In this document: positions 1 through 5,569 of the stretch, one piece after another
Position numbering within the stretch: the stretch's first letter is position 1
Layout: each line of letters starts with the position of its first letter
Assembly (NCBI GenBank): GCA_051648365.1
Contig: JBOFEZ010000091.1
Coordinates: 1 to 5,607 of the forward strand
From: JAGNZR01 sp051648365
Lineage (GTDB): Bacteria > Fusobacteriota > Fusobacteriia > Fusobacteriales > Fusobacteriaceae
Direction: 5' to 3'
DNA length: 5,607 nucleotides
Notes under the pieces: model-generated
Told to the model about the DNA's origin: nothing
What the model saw: the letters and a program-made list of their open reading frames with translations, nothing else
Database searches by the model: none
Position numbers and translations under genes: made by a program

Positions 1-104
1 TCCATAGGAGTAAACTTCCTGATTCTTGTACAGAGACCTACCTCTTTTGCAATTTTATTGATTTCACTTTCGTTAAGTAAAAATTTCAAACATTTAGATT
101 CCAT
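1..104 (-). CDS. IS4-family (IS231-like) transposase, N-terminal fragment cut by the window edge
   Basis: The first 34 codons of a minus-strand gene are visible, beginning MESKCLKFLLNESEINKIAK and continuing EVGLCTRIRKFTPM. A leucine-rich start, then a helix of the 'x-EI-x-x-IA-x-E-x-G' kind, then a basic stretch before 'TPM', is the pattern of IS4-family transposase N-termini. The family catalyses DDE cut-and-paste transposition of its own element. The catalytic residues lie beyond the window, so neither integrity nor activity can be judged. The ATG at 104-102 is chosen because an AAAGGAG ribosome binding site (complement of 113-119) sits 8 bases upstream. That site is buried in a stem-loop, described separately. 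The gene lies in the same direction as the GH43 gene upstream of it. Family assignment rests on this short peptide together with the IS231-like terminal sequence at 174-194. Confidence 0.7.
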   Translation of the reverse strand, partial: MESKCLKFLLNESEINKIAKEVGLCTRIRKFTPM

Positions 105-110
105 AGAAAA

Positions 111-153
111 AGCTCCTTTAAAATGATAGTTTATTTTATCATTAAAAGGAGCT
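111..153 (-). promoter_or_regulatory. Stem-loop sequestering the transposase ribosome binding site; possible terminator for GH43 readthrough
   Basis: Arms 111-128 and 137-153 pair over 16 base pairs: nine at the base (111-119 with 145-153) and seven at the top (122-128 with 137-143). A small 2x1 internal loop separates them, and the apical loop is 8 bases (129-136). In a minus-strand transcript the AAAGGAG ribosome binding site of the transposase is wholly inside the stem. The base of the stem is GC-richer (AGCTCC/GGAGCT) and is followed by a run of U (UUUUCU at 110-105), so the structure could also end transcripts arriving from the GH43 gene, whose stop is 68 bases upstream. Blocking translation on incoming transcripts is a known self-restraint device of several insertion sequences. 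Its operation here is inferred. Confidence 0.7.
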
Positions 154-173
154 AAAGTACTGGTTTTATTATT

Positions 174-194
174 CTCTTAAGTTGATGGCTATAG
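174..194 (-). repeat. IS231-type terminal inverted repeat (left)
   Basis: On the minus strand the segment contains ATAGCCATCAACTTAAG. As I recall it, the IS231 terminal repeat has the core CCCATCAACTTAAG; here the shared part is CCATCAACTTAAG, with the outermost bases differing. This was recognised from memory and not checked against a database. The partner repeat would be outside the window. Confidence 0.6.
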
Positions 195-220
195 TTTAAA
201 CACTTTTTTTATTTAATTGG

Positions 221-1816
221 CTACTTGAGAATTTCTAGATAGTGAAAATAGTCAAAATCAGCATGCAGTTTGTTTCCTGAAAGATCTTGACAGTTCATTC
301 CTACAAATGCACCAGTAAAGAAGCCGTCAGAAGAATTTTTAGCAATATAGTCATCAGAAAGAACATTAGAATCAAGAGTAGGGCCTATTTTGGTCCATGT
401 TATCTCATCGAACGAATAAAAATAATCTAACTTTGCGTAGTTAATTTCACATTTAAGATAAATTTTTTCCACATTTTTAGGGATTAAAACATTTGATCCC
501 AATGTATGAAACTTTATTTTGCTGTTGACAGAAGATATCACTTCAACAACTCTTCCGTCGATTTCTTCGTTGTAAGTGATGTATAGGTAATACCAGTTAT
601 TTGTATTATAATAGTTAACTAAACCTGCCATTTGTTGGTAATTATAAGGATTAAATTCTAAACAAGTTTTTGCAATAAATTGGAAGCTTTGCCACCTTCT
701 TGCAATGGTAGCTTGGGTATGCATAGATTTTAAAGATTCTCTACCGAAAATTCGTAGATGACCAGGTCTCTCTACAAGAGATATTATTTCCCCATCCATA
801 GGAATTCTAAGTGCTTGAAAGTTGATATCAATTTCTTGGGAATCGAAATCCTCTATTTGGCTATTGTTACCTATTTGGGGAATATGCTCTAACGATTCTA
901 TGTTTTGGCTAGGGATTTTTCCTCCTACAACAAAAGGCCAGTCATCTTTCCAACAAATTTTTTGAATTGCTGTTTCTCTTCCTAGAGGGCAATTTCCTCT
1001 TTCAGTGAGAGGTCTTCCTGCTAAGTGTACCATAAACCATTCTCCTTCAGGAGTTTCTACCATACTTGCATGCCCAGATTTTTGTAGGGCATTTTCAGGA
1101 GAGTGAACGGCTGTAAGAATAGGGTTCTCGGGATGTAAAACATAAGGCCCCCAAATATTTTTTGATCTTGCTATAGTAACCGAATGTTCATACATTGTTC
1201 CGCCCTCTGCCGTAAGAAGATAATAATATTCATTCTTTTTATAAATATGAGGTCCTTCAGTTAGTTTAATTCCTGTTCCTTTAAAAATATTTCTGACCTC
1301 TCCTACTAATTTTCCGGTATTTTCATTAAATTCTTGAAGAACTATTCCTGCGAATTGGTTATGACAATATCCGTAAGTTCTATGATCCCAAAGTATATTT
1401 ACGAAATATTTTCTTCCGTCATCGTCATGGAAAAGGGATGGATCAAATCCAGAACCATTTATAAATATAGGTTCACTCCATTTACCATCGATTGTATCAC
1501 ATGTAACCAAGTAATTATGACAATCTTTTCCATATCCATCGAAAGATTTTACATCAGTATAAATAAGCCAAAATTTGTTATCATAAAATGATAGACAAGG
1601 TGCCCAAATTCCACAAGAATTCGGATTTCCTTTCATATCCAGTTGTGAAATTCTTTCTAAAGGTCTTTTGATAAGTTTCCAGTTAACTAAATCTTTAGAG
1701 TGAAATATTTGAACGCCTGGAAACCATTCAAAAGTTGAAGTTGCTATGTAATAATCATCTCCTTTCCTGCATATTGATGGATCTGGATTAAATCCTTTTA
1801 ATATTGGATTTTGCAT
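221..1816 (-). CDS. xynB: GH43 beta-xylosidase / alpha-L-arabinofuranosidase (cytoplasmic)
   Basis: This 531-residue protein is a full-length member of the two-domain GH43 xylosidases typified by the Selenomonas ruminantium enzyme (about 538 residues). These enzymes invert the anomeric centre while removing terminal xylose, and often arabinofuranose, from short oligosaccharides. The five-bladed propeller covers roughly residues 1-310. Expected catalytic residues are visible: base Asp12 in NPDPS, pKa-tuning Asp125 in GSGFDPS, and acid Glu187 in LTEGPH. Family motifs YYIATSTFEWFPGVQI (22-37), SGHASMVET (247-255) and LGRETAIQKI (278-287) are intact. Residues from about 330 form the C-terminal beta-sandwich domain. 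There is no signal peptide, so the enzyme should be cytoplasmic. The ATG start is supported by AGGAGG five bases upstream. It is divergent from a sugar ABC importer, with its own promoter at 1855-1883. The family is secure; xylose versus arabinose preference cannot be read from sequence. The symbol is by family resemblance. Confidence 0.95.
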   Translation of the reverse strand: MQNPILKGFNPDPSICRKGDDYYIATSTFEWFPGVQIFHSKDLVNWKLIKRPLERISQLDMKGNPNSCGIWAPCLSFYDNKFWLIYTDVKSFDGYGKDCHNYLVTCDTIDGKWSEPIFINGSGFDPSLFHDDDGRKYFVNILWDHRTYGYCHNQFAGIVLQEFNENTGKLVGEVRNIFKGTGIKLTEGPHIYKKNEYYYLLTAEGGTMYEHSVTIARSKNIWGPYVLHPENPILTAVHSPENALQKSGHASMVETPEGEWFMVHLAGRPLTERGNCPLGRETAIQKICWKDDWPFVVGGKIPSQNIESLEHIPQIGNNSQIEDFDSQEIDINFQALRIPMDGEIISLVERPGHLRIFGRESLKSMHTQATIARRWQSFQFIAKTCLEFNPYNYQQMAGLVNYYNTNNWYYLYITYNEEIDGRVVEVISSVNSKIKFHTLGSNVLIPKNVEKIYLKCEINYAKLDYFYSFDEITWTKIGPTLDSNVLSDDYIAKNSSDGFFTGAFVGMNCQDLSGNKLHADFDYFHYLEILK

Positions 1817-1846
1817 AAAGTCCTCCTAGAATTTTTGTTTTTAAAT

Positions 1847-1858
1847 TCATTTTAATGA
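1847..1858. repeat. Short palindrome overlapping the GH43 -10 and start region
   Basis: TCATTTTAATGA has five-base arms (TCATT and AATGA) around two T residues. It overlaps the GH43 -10 box and the predicted start point, where a repressor could act. The short arms and AT-rich setting mean it may be coincidental. Confidence 0.25.
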
Positions 1859-1883
1859 TACAATAATAGATTATAAATGTCAA
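1855..1883 (-). promoter_or_regulatory. Predicted sigma70-type promoter of the GH43 gene
   Basis: On the minus strand a perfect TTGACA (1883-1878) is followed after 17 bases by TATCAT (1860-1855), five of six matches to the -10 consensus. Transcription would start near 1848, leaving a leader of about 30 bases before the ATG at 1816. The AT-rich background makes chance -10 boxes common, but the perfect -35 and ideal spacing make this one credible. Confidence 0.7.
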
Positions 1884-1888
1884 TAAAA
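1861..1888. repeat. Imperfect 28-base direct repeat, copy 1 (candidate operator)
   Basis: This segment matches 1980-2007 at 22 of 28 positions in the same orientation. The best part is TTATAAATGTCAATAAAA against TTATCAGTGTAAATAAAA, 15 of 18. Copy 1 covers the -35 box and spacer of the GH43 promoter. The two copies are 119 bases apart, start to start. Placement over core promoter elements on both sides suggests a shared regulator site, but base composition raises the chance-match rate. Confidence 0.4.
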
Positions 1889-1962
1889 AATTAAAAATAC
1901 TATCAAAAAATATTTTTAAAATACAAAAAATATAAAAACAGAACATTTTATATTAAAAAAAA
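1885..1962. other. Phased A-tract region between the divergent promoters, possibly curved DNA
   Basis: A-runs are centred near 1887, 1895, 1907, 1919, 1927, 1936 and 1958, with a T-run near 1948. Most fall close to a ten-base spacing, which is the condition for intrinsic curvature. The segment is almost entirely A and T and contains no plausible gene. The last A-run (1954-1962) directly abuts the -35 of the importer promoter and could act as an UP element. Curvature itself is inferred. Confidence 0.4.
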
Positions 1963-1991
1963 TTGACTTTATACTTTTTTAATAGTATATT
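1963..1991 (+). promoter_or_regulatory. Predicted sigma70-type promoter of the ABC importer operon
   Basis: TTGACT (1963-1968) is followed after 17 bases by TATATT (1986-1991), each five of six matches to consensus. An A-rich stretch lies immediately upstream. Transcription would begin near 1998, giving a leader of about 40 bases before the TTG start at 2041. It faces away from the GH43 promoter, with about 80 bases between the two -35 boxes. Confidence 0.75.
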
Positions 1992-2007
1992 ATCAGTGTA
2001 AATAAAA
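1980..2007. repeat. Imperfect 28-base direct repeat, copy 2 (candidate operator)
   Basis: This is the partner of 1861-1888 (22 of 28 identical). It covers the -10 box and start point of the importer promoter. A site here would be positioned to block transcription, whereas copy 1 lies over the -35 and spacer of the GH43 promoter. Confidence 0.4.
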
Positions 2008-2027
2008 TCATTTTAAAATTAAAAAAA

Positions 2028-2034
2028 GGGGGAG
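2028..2034 (+). promoter_or_regulatory. Ribosome binding site deciding the TTG start of the ATPase gene
   Basis: GGGGGAG lies six bases before TTG at 2041. The first in-frame ATG (2059, codon 7) would be 24 bases from this site, so the TTG is preferred. It also preserves the usual short N-terminal strand of the family. Confidence 0.75.
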
Positions 2035-2040
2035 AAGAAA

Positions 2041-3528
2041 TTGGAACAAATATTGGTTATGCAAGATATACATAAAAAGTTCCCGGGTGTTTATGCTCTG
2101 AAAGGAATAGATCTTTATCTTAATTCCGGAGAAATTTTAGGATTGATGGGAGAGAATGGTGCTGGAAAATCAACTTTAATGAAAATATTAGGAGGAGTTT
2201 ATGATCCTACATTTGGAAAAATTTTAATAGGAAAAAATGAGTATGGAAATTTGAATCCTGAAATGGCGAAAAAAGCTGGCATAGGGTTTGTCCATCAGGA
2301 GCTTAATCTTGCGGAATCTATTACTGTTGCAGAGAATATTTTTATAGGAAGATTACCTTTGAAAAATAATGTTTTTAAAACTATCGACTCGAAAAAACTA
2401 TATGAAGATACAAAAAAAATATTGGAAAAATTAGGATGTGATATATCTCCGAATGAACTTGTAAAAAATCTTACCACAGGAAAAAAACAGGTGGTGGAGA
2501 TAGCTAAAGCAGTTAGTATGAATTGTAAAATTCTTATATTGGATGAACCATCTACATCTCTCTCAGATGAAGATGTAAAAAAACTATTCGAAGTTATGAA
2601 AAAATTAAAAAAAGAGGGAGTCGGTCAGATATATATATCCCATCGTTTCAAAGAGATTTTTGAAATCTGTGACAGGGCAACTATTCTTAGAGATGGTACT
2701 TATGTAGGGACTGTCAACATGAAGGAAACAAGTAAAGAACAGATGATAAAAATGATGGTTGGAAGAGAAATAAGTAACCTTTTTCCAAAAGAAAATACTA
2801 AGATCGGGGAAGTTGTTTTACAAGTGAAAAATATAAATGACTATAGTGGTAACGTTAAAAATGTTGATTTTCATTTAAAAAAATCTGAGATTTTAGGATT
2901 TGCAGGTCTTGTTGGTGCAGGGAGAACTGAACTTATGAGGCTAATTTTTGGGGCTGACTCTATGTCTCAAGGGAAAATAATTTTAAAAAATGAAAATATA
3001 AATATTGCTTCTCCTGAAGAAGCAATTAAAAATGGAATATGTCTTTTAACTGAAGACAGAAAAAATCAAGGTTTGCTTCTAAATCTCAGTGTAGAAGAGA
3101 ATATTAACATAACAAAAATGGAAAAATTTTTAATTCAGAAAAAAAATACAAACGATATTGCTGAAAAATATAAAAAAGATCTTTTTATAAAAACATATTC
3201 AATTAAAGAAGCTGTAAAAAATCTTTCAGGAGGAAATCAGCAGAAAGTAGTTTTAGCAAAATGGCTAAATACAAATTCTGATATATTTATATTTGATGAA
3301 CCTACTAAAGGTATAGATATTGGGGCTAAAACAGAAATTTACAACATAATGAACAAATTAGTTAAAGATGGTAAATCTGTAATAATGATTTCATCTGAAC
3401 TCCCAGAACTTATGGCTATGAGTGATAGAGTCTATGTCATGTGCGAGGGTCGGATAACGGGATGTCTTGAAGATAAAGATATCGATCAAGAAAAAATTAT
3501 GCAATTAGCAACAAGGAGAGTGAGATAA
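2041..3528 (+). CDS. Sugar ABC importer ATPase, double-domain CUT2 (RbsA/MglA) type
   Basis: This 495-residue protein has two fused nucleotide-binding domains, as in RbsA, MglA and XylG (about 500 residues), and powers uptake of a monosaccharide through the partner permease. Domain 1 has Walker A GENGAGKST (37-45), a signature variant LTTGKKQ (144-150), Walker B ILILDEP (164-170, Glu169) and switch His201 in ISHR. Domain 2 has the degenerate Walker A GLVGAGRTE (289-297, Arg for Lys), a full signature LSGGNQQ (395-401), Walker B IFIFDEP (415-421, Glu420) and Ser in place of the switch His (ISSE, 450-453). A degenerate second site is normal for CUT2 ATPases. It should sit on the cytoplasmic face of the inner membrane. 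It is the first gene of the operon, and its stop codon directly abuts the next start. The sugar cannot be deduced from the ATPase; ribose, xylose, galactose and similar systems all look alike here. Confidence 0.95.
   Translation: MEQILVMQDIHKKFPGVYALKGIDLYLNSGEILGLMGENGAGKSTLMKILGGVYDPTFGKILIGKNEYGNLNPEMAKKAGIGFVHQELNLAESITVAENIFIGRLPLKNNVFKTIDSKKLYEDTKKILEKLGCDISPNELVKNLTTGKKQVVEIAKAVSMNCKILILDEPSTSLSDEDVKKLFEVMKKLKKEGVGQIYISHRFKEIFEICDRATILRDGTYVGTVNMKETSKEQMIKMMVGREISNLFPKENTKIGEVVLQVKNINDYSGNVKNVDFHLKKSEILGFAGLVGAGRTELMRLIFGADSMSQGKIILKNENINIASPEEAIKNGICLLTEDRKNQGLLLNLSVEENINITKMEKFLIQKKNTNDIAEKYKKDLFIKTYSIKEAVKNLSGGNQQKVVLAKWLNTNSDIFIFDEPTKGIDIGAKTEIYNIMNKLVKDGKSVIMISSELPELMAMSDRVYVMCEGRITGCLEDKDIDQEKIMQLATRRVR
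3513..3518 (+). promoter_or_regulatory. Ribosome binding site of the permease gene, inside the ATPase gene
   Basis: AAGGAG lies in the last codons of the ATPase gene, ten bases before TTG at 3529 and sixteen before the alternative ATG at 3535. The spacing favours the TTG start, which follows the upstream TAA without a gap and suggests translational coupling. The ATG two codons later remains possible. Confidence 0.6.
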
Positions 3529-4548
3529 TTGGAAATGAATAAAGAGAGTCTTTTGACTGTTGATGAAAATGACATAAAAAATACTGATAAAAAAAATAAA
3601 ATTAATAAAAAAGATTTAAAAAACATAGGTTTGAAATATTCAGTTTATCTAGTTTTAGCAGTTTTGATAACATTTTTTTCTTTTTATAGTCCAGTTTTTT
3701 TAGGAAAAGCTAATATTTCTAATTTTGCAAGACAAATTCCAACACTGGGAATACTGACTGTGGGAATAACTATACTTCTCATAACAGGTGGAGTAGATCT
3801 TTCTATGGGGTCAATTGCAGCTTTTTCTGGAACAGTATCGGCTTATATGGCTTCTCAAGGACATGGTTTCATAATTTCTTTAGGACTTGGTATACTTTGC
3901 GGAGGTATTTTTGGTGGGATTAATGGATTCTTAATTACAAAATTTAAATTAGAGGCTTTTATACTTACTCTAGGTACTAATTTGATGATAAGAGGTTTAA
4001 TTCTTTTTCTAACAAATGGTATATATGTAAAAGGAATTCCAGATTGGTTTTACGCTCTTTCCAATACAAGAACAGGCATAAAATATATTTTTTCAAATAC
4101 CTTAATCTTTATTTTAATAGCCATTTCAGGAATTTTTATTATGAAAAAAACTAGATTTGGAAGAACAAGTTACGCGGTAGGTTCTAATATTGAAGCTGCC
4201 AGACTTTCCGGTATAAATGTTCAAAAGCATTTTATAATGGTATACATTTTAGAGGGGGGATTAGCAGCTTTGGCTGGAATACTTTTAATGTCAAGTTTAA
4301 ATGTAGGGGCACCTAACGAAGCTATTGGAATGGATCTTTTCGCTTTAGCGGGAGCTATTATCGGTGGAACACAGTTTGGTGGTGGAACAGGAACAATTGG
4401 TGGAGCTATTATCGGTCTTATGACAATAGAAGTTTTCAAAAACGGACTGGCGATTATGGGCATAAATTCCTTTGTGCAGCAAGCTGTTACAGGAATGATT
4501 ATTATCGTAGCGATAGTTGTAGATTATTATAGAAAAAACAGAAATTAA
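3529..4548 (+). CDS. Sugar ABC importer permease, CUT2 (RbsC) type
   Basis: This 339-residue integral membrane protein would form the inner-membrane channel of the importer, probably as a homodimer. Hydrophobic segments lie at about 37-57, 70-86, 92-108, 113-137, 143-163, 189-206, 237-256, 268-300 and 317-333, the eight to ten helices of the family. Recognisable motifs are ITGGVDLSMGS (85-95), the loop GSNIEAARLSGINV (218-231) that should contact the ATPase, and the glycine-rich GGTQFGGGTGTIGG (279-292). Residues 1-36 are a charged, lysine-rich cytoplasmic extension, somewhat longer than in E. coli RbsC and of no known role. The start is TTG directly after the ATPase stop; an ATG at 3535 would remove two residues. 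The gene is followed by 48 bases without a terminator before the binding-protein gene. Family is sure; the transported sugar is not determinable. Confidence 0.94.
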   Translation: MEMNKESLLTVDENDIKNTDKKNKINKKDLKNIGLKYSVYLVLAVLITFFSFYSPVFLGKANISNFARQIPTLGILTVGITILLITGGVDLSMGSIAAFSGTVSAYMASQGHGFIISLGLGILCGGIFGGINGFLITKFKLEAFILTLGTNLMIRGLILFLTNGIYVKGIPDWFYALSNTRTGIKYIFSNTLIFILIAISGIFIMKKTRFGRTSYAVGSNIEAARLSGINVQKHFIMVYILEGGLAALAGILLMSSLNVGAPNEAIGMDLFALAGAIIGGTQFGGGTGTIGGAIIGLMTIEVFKNGLAIMGINSFVQQAVTGMIIIVAIVVDYYRKNRN

Positions 4549-4585
4549 ATGTGTATGAAATTTTGATTTATTAAAATTAAAAAAT

Positions 4586-4591
4586 AGGAGG
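4586..4591 (+). promoter_or_regulatory. Strong ribosome binding site of the binding-protein gene
   Basis: AGGAGG, five bases before ATG at 4597, is a full match to the Shine-Dalgarno sequence. An out-of-frame ATG at 4593 is too close to be used. The rest of 4549-4596 shows no promoter or terminator, so the gene is likely part of the importer transcript. Confidence 0.8.
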
Positions 4592-4596
4592 AATGT

Positions 4597-4662
4597 ATGA
4601 AAAAATTATTTTTATTATCACTAGTCTCAATTTCACTATTCGGAGGTCAGGAATCTTTTGCA
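4597..4662 (+). other. Signal peptide of the binding protein
   Basis: Residues 1-22 show a two-lysine n-region, a hydrophobic core (LFLLSLVSISLF) and a Ser-Phe-Ala cleavage motif, a signal peptidase I type. The absence of a cysteine at the cleavage site argues against a Gram-positive lipoprotein anchor. Confidence 0.75.
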
Positions 4663-5559
4663 GCCAAGAAAAAAATTTATTATATTCCTATAGTGGATGT
4701 CGGATCTTATTGGAAACCTATGGGAGATTCTGCTAAAGCTGAAGCTGATAAACTTGGTTATGAATTAGTAATAAGGACTTCATCACCATCAGATGCTCAG
4801 AAAAATGAAAAGCACCTAGGTTTTATTCAGGAAGCTATTGAGGAAGGAGCAGCAGGCATCGCGATAGCACCAATGGATCCAGATATGTTTGATCGAAAAG
4901 TTAAAGAGGCTTTTGCTGAAAAAATTCCTGTAGTTACTTTTGATGCCGATGTAAAGACTAAAGCAAACAGAATAGCTTATATAGGAACAGATAATCTATC
5001 AGCTGGAAAAGATCTTGGAAAAAAAGGTGCAGAATATTTAAAAAATAAAGGCATAAAAGAAGGTAAAATAGCCCTAGTTGCGACAAACTTAACACAAACA
5101 ACAATGATATATAGAATGAAAGGAATAAAAGCAGGTTTCAAGGAAGTGATGGGATCAGATTCACAAAATTTCAAATGGCTTGAAGAAATTCAAGATAATG
5201 ACCAGGCTGCTGAATCAAAGAGACAACTAGAAGCACAGATTATATCTAATCCTGACATGATAGCTGTATTTTCTTTAGGTTCAGAAGGTCCCGATACAGG
5301 AGTTATGGAAGCTATAAAAACACAGGATGTTGCTTCTAAAGTTTCTCATTTCGGTTTTGACTATACTCCAACATGGGAGAACGGAATTAAAGATAATTTG
5401 ATAGCAGGAATTGTGGATCAAGATTCTGCTACTATCGGAAAAACACTTATTCAGATTTTAGATAAAAAAATAAAAAAAGAAAATGTGAATGACAATTATC
5501 CAGTACCTGTAAAATGGATAAAAGCCGATCAAATTATAGAATATGGAAAAACAAAATAA
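4597..5559 (+). CDS. Periplasmic sugar-binding protein of the CUT2 importer (RbsB-like)
   Basis: This 320-residue protein is a type I periplasmic binding protein (Peripla_BP_4 type) that would capture the sugar and deliver it to the permease. An N-terminal signal (Lys2, Lys3, hydrophobic 4-16) ends in ESFA-AKKK with likely cleavage after Ala22. There is no lipobox cysteine, so a soluble periplasmic protein is expected. Two lobes follow, with typical family segments PVVTFDADV (111-119), AYIGTDNLSAGKDLG (127-141), GFDYTP (253-258) and AGIVDQDSATIGK (270-282). By alignment by eye with RbsB, Asp116, Arg173, Asp255 and Gln275 match sugar-contacting residues. Ala117 replaces the RbsB arginine at position 90, and 226-228 (SLG) lacks the usual Asn. 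Tyr38-Trp39 could stack on the ring. The ligand is therefore probably not ribose. The divergent GH43 gene hints at a pentose such as arabinose or xylose, or a small glycoside. Confidence 0.93.
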   Translation: MKKLFLLSLVSISLFGGQESFAAKKKIYYIPIVDVGSYWKPMGDSAKAEADKLGYELVIRTSSPSDAQKNEKHLGFIQEAIEEGAAGIAIAPMDPDMFDRKVKEAFAEKIPVVTFDADVKTKANRIAYIGTDNLSAGKDLGKKGAEYLKNKGIKEGKIALVATNLTQTTMIYRMKGIKAGFKEVMGSDSQNFKWLEEIQDNDQAAESKRQLEAQIISNPDMIAVFSLGSEGPDTGVMEAIKTQDVASKVSHFGFDYTPTWENGIKDNLIAGIVDQDSATIGKTLIQILDKKIKKENVNDNYPVPVKWIKADQIIEYGKTK

Positions 5560-5569
5560 AAAAATCAAA

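Larger units (their letters stand above)
1..194 (-). mobile_element. Left end of an IS231-like (IS4-family) insertion sequence, partial
   Basis: Read on the minus strand, this stretch starts with an IS231-type terminal repeat, continues through a non-coding leader with a stem-loop, and enters the transposase gene at 104. The far end lies outside the window, so target duplication and completeness cannot be tested. The outer boundary is placed at about 193-194 by resemblance to the IS231 terminus. It could shift by a few bases. The element begins only about 26 bases after the GH43 stop codon. Confidence 0.65.

Noticed and set aside
194..201. Eight-base palindrome GTTTAAAC beside the IS end
   Set aside because: Too short and AT-rich to be an operator or terminator by itself; it may just be part of the insertion target.
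1334..1591. Open frame of 85 codons on the plus strand inside the GH43 gene
   Set aside because: It lies antisense to a fully conserved GH43 domain, has no convincing ribosome binding site, and its protein resembles no family I know.
1897..1988. Inverted match of ATACTATCAA (1897-1906) to TTAATAGTAT (1979-1988), 9 of 10
   Set aside because: Short and nearly all A/T, in a region where such matches are expected by chance; the longer direct repeat is the stronger signal.
2295..2477. Minus-strand open frame in the ATPase gene
   Set aside because: Antisense shadow of conserved ATPase sequence with no supporting signals; the similar frame at 4977-5174 is rejected for the same reason.
2929..2955. 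Apparent defect in the second Walker A of the ATPase (Arg for Lys)
   Set aside because: A degenerate second site with GAGRTE is normal for RbsA/MglA-type ATPases and does not indicate a broken gene.
4351..4416. Exact 15-base direct repeat GGAGCTATTATCGGT at 4351-4365 and 4402-4416
   Set aside because: It is in frame and encodes the GAIIG motif twice, as expected in the glycine-rich helices of RbsC-type permeases; same codons reused rather than a separate DNA element.
4221..4463. Open frame of 80 codons on the minus strand inside the permease gene
   Set aside because: The Pro/Ile/Ala-rich product is the expected mirror image of glycine-rich membrane-helix codons in the permease; it is a shadow frame.
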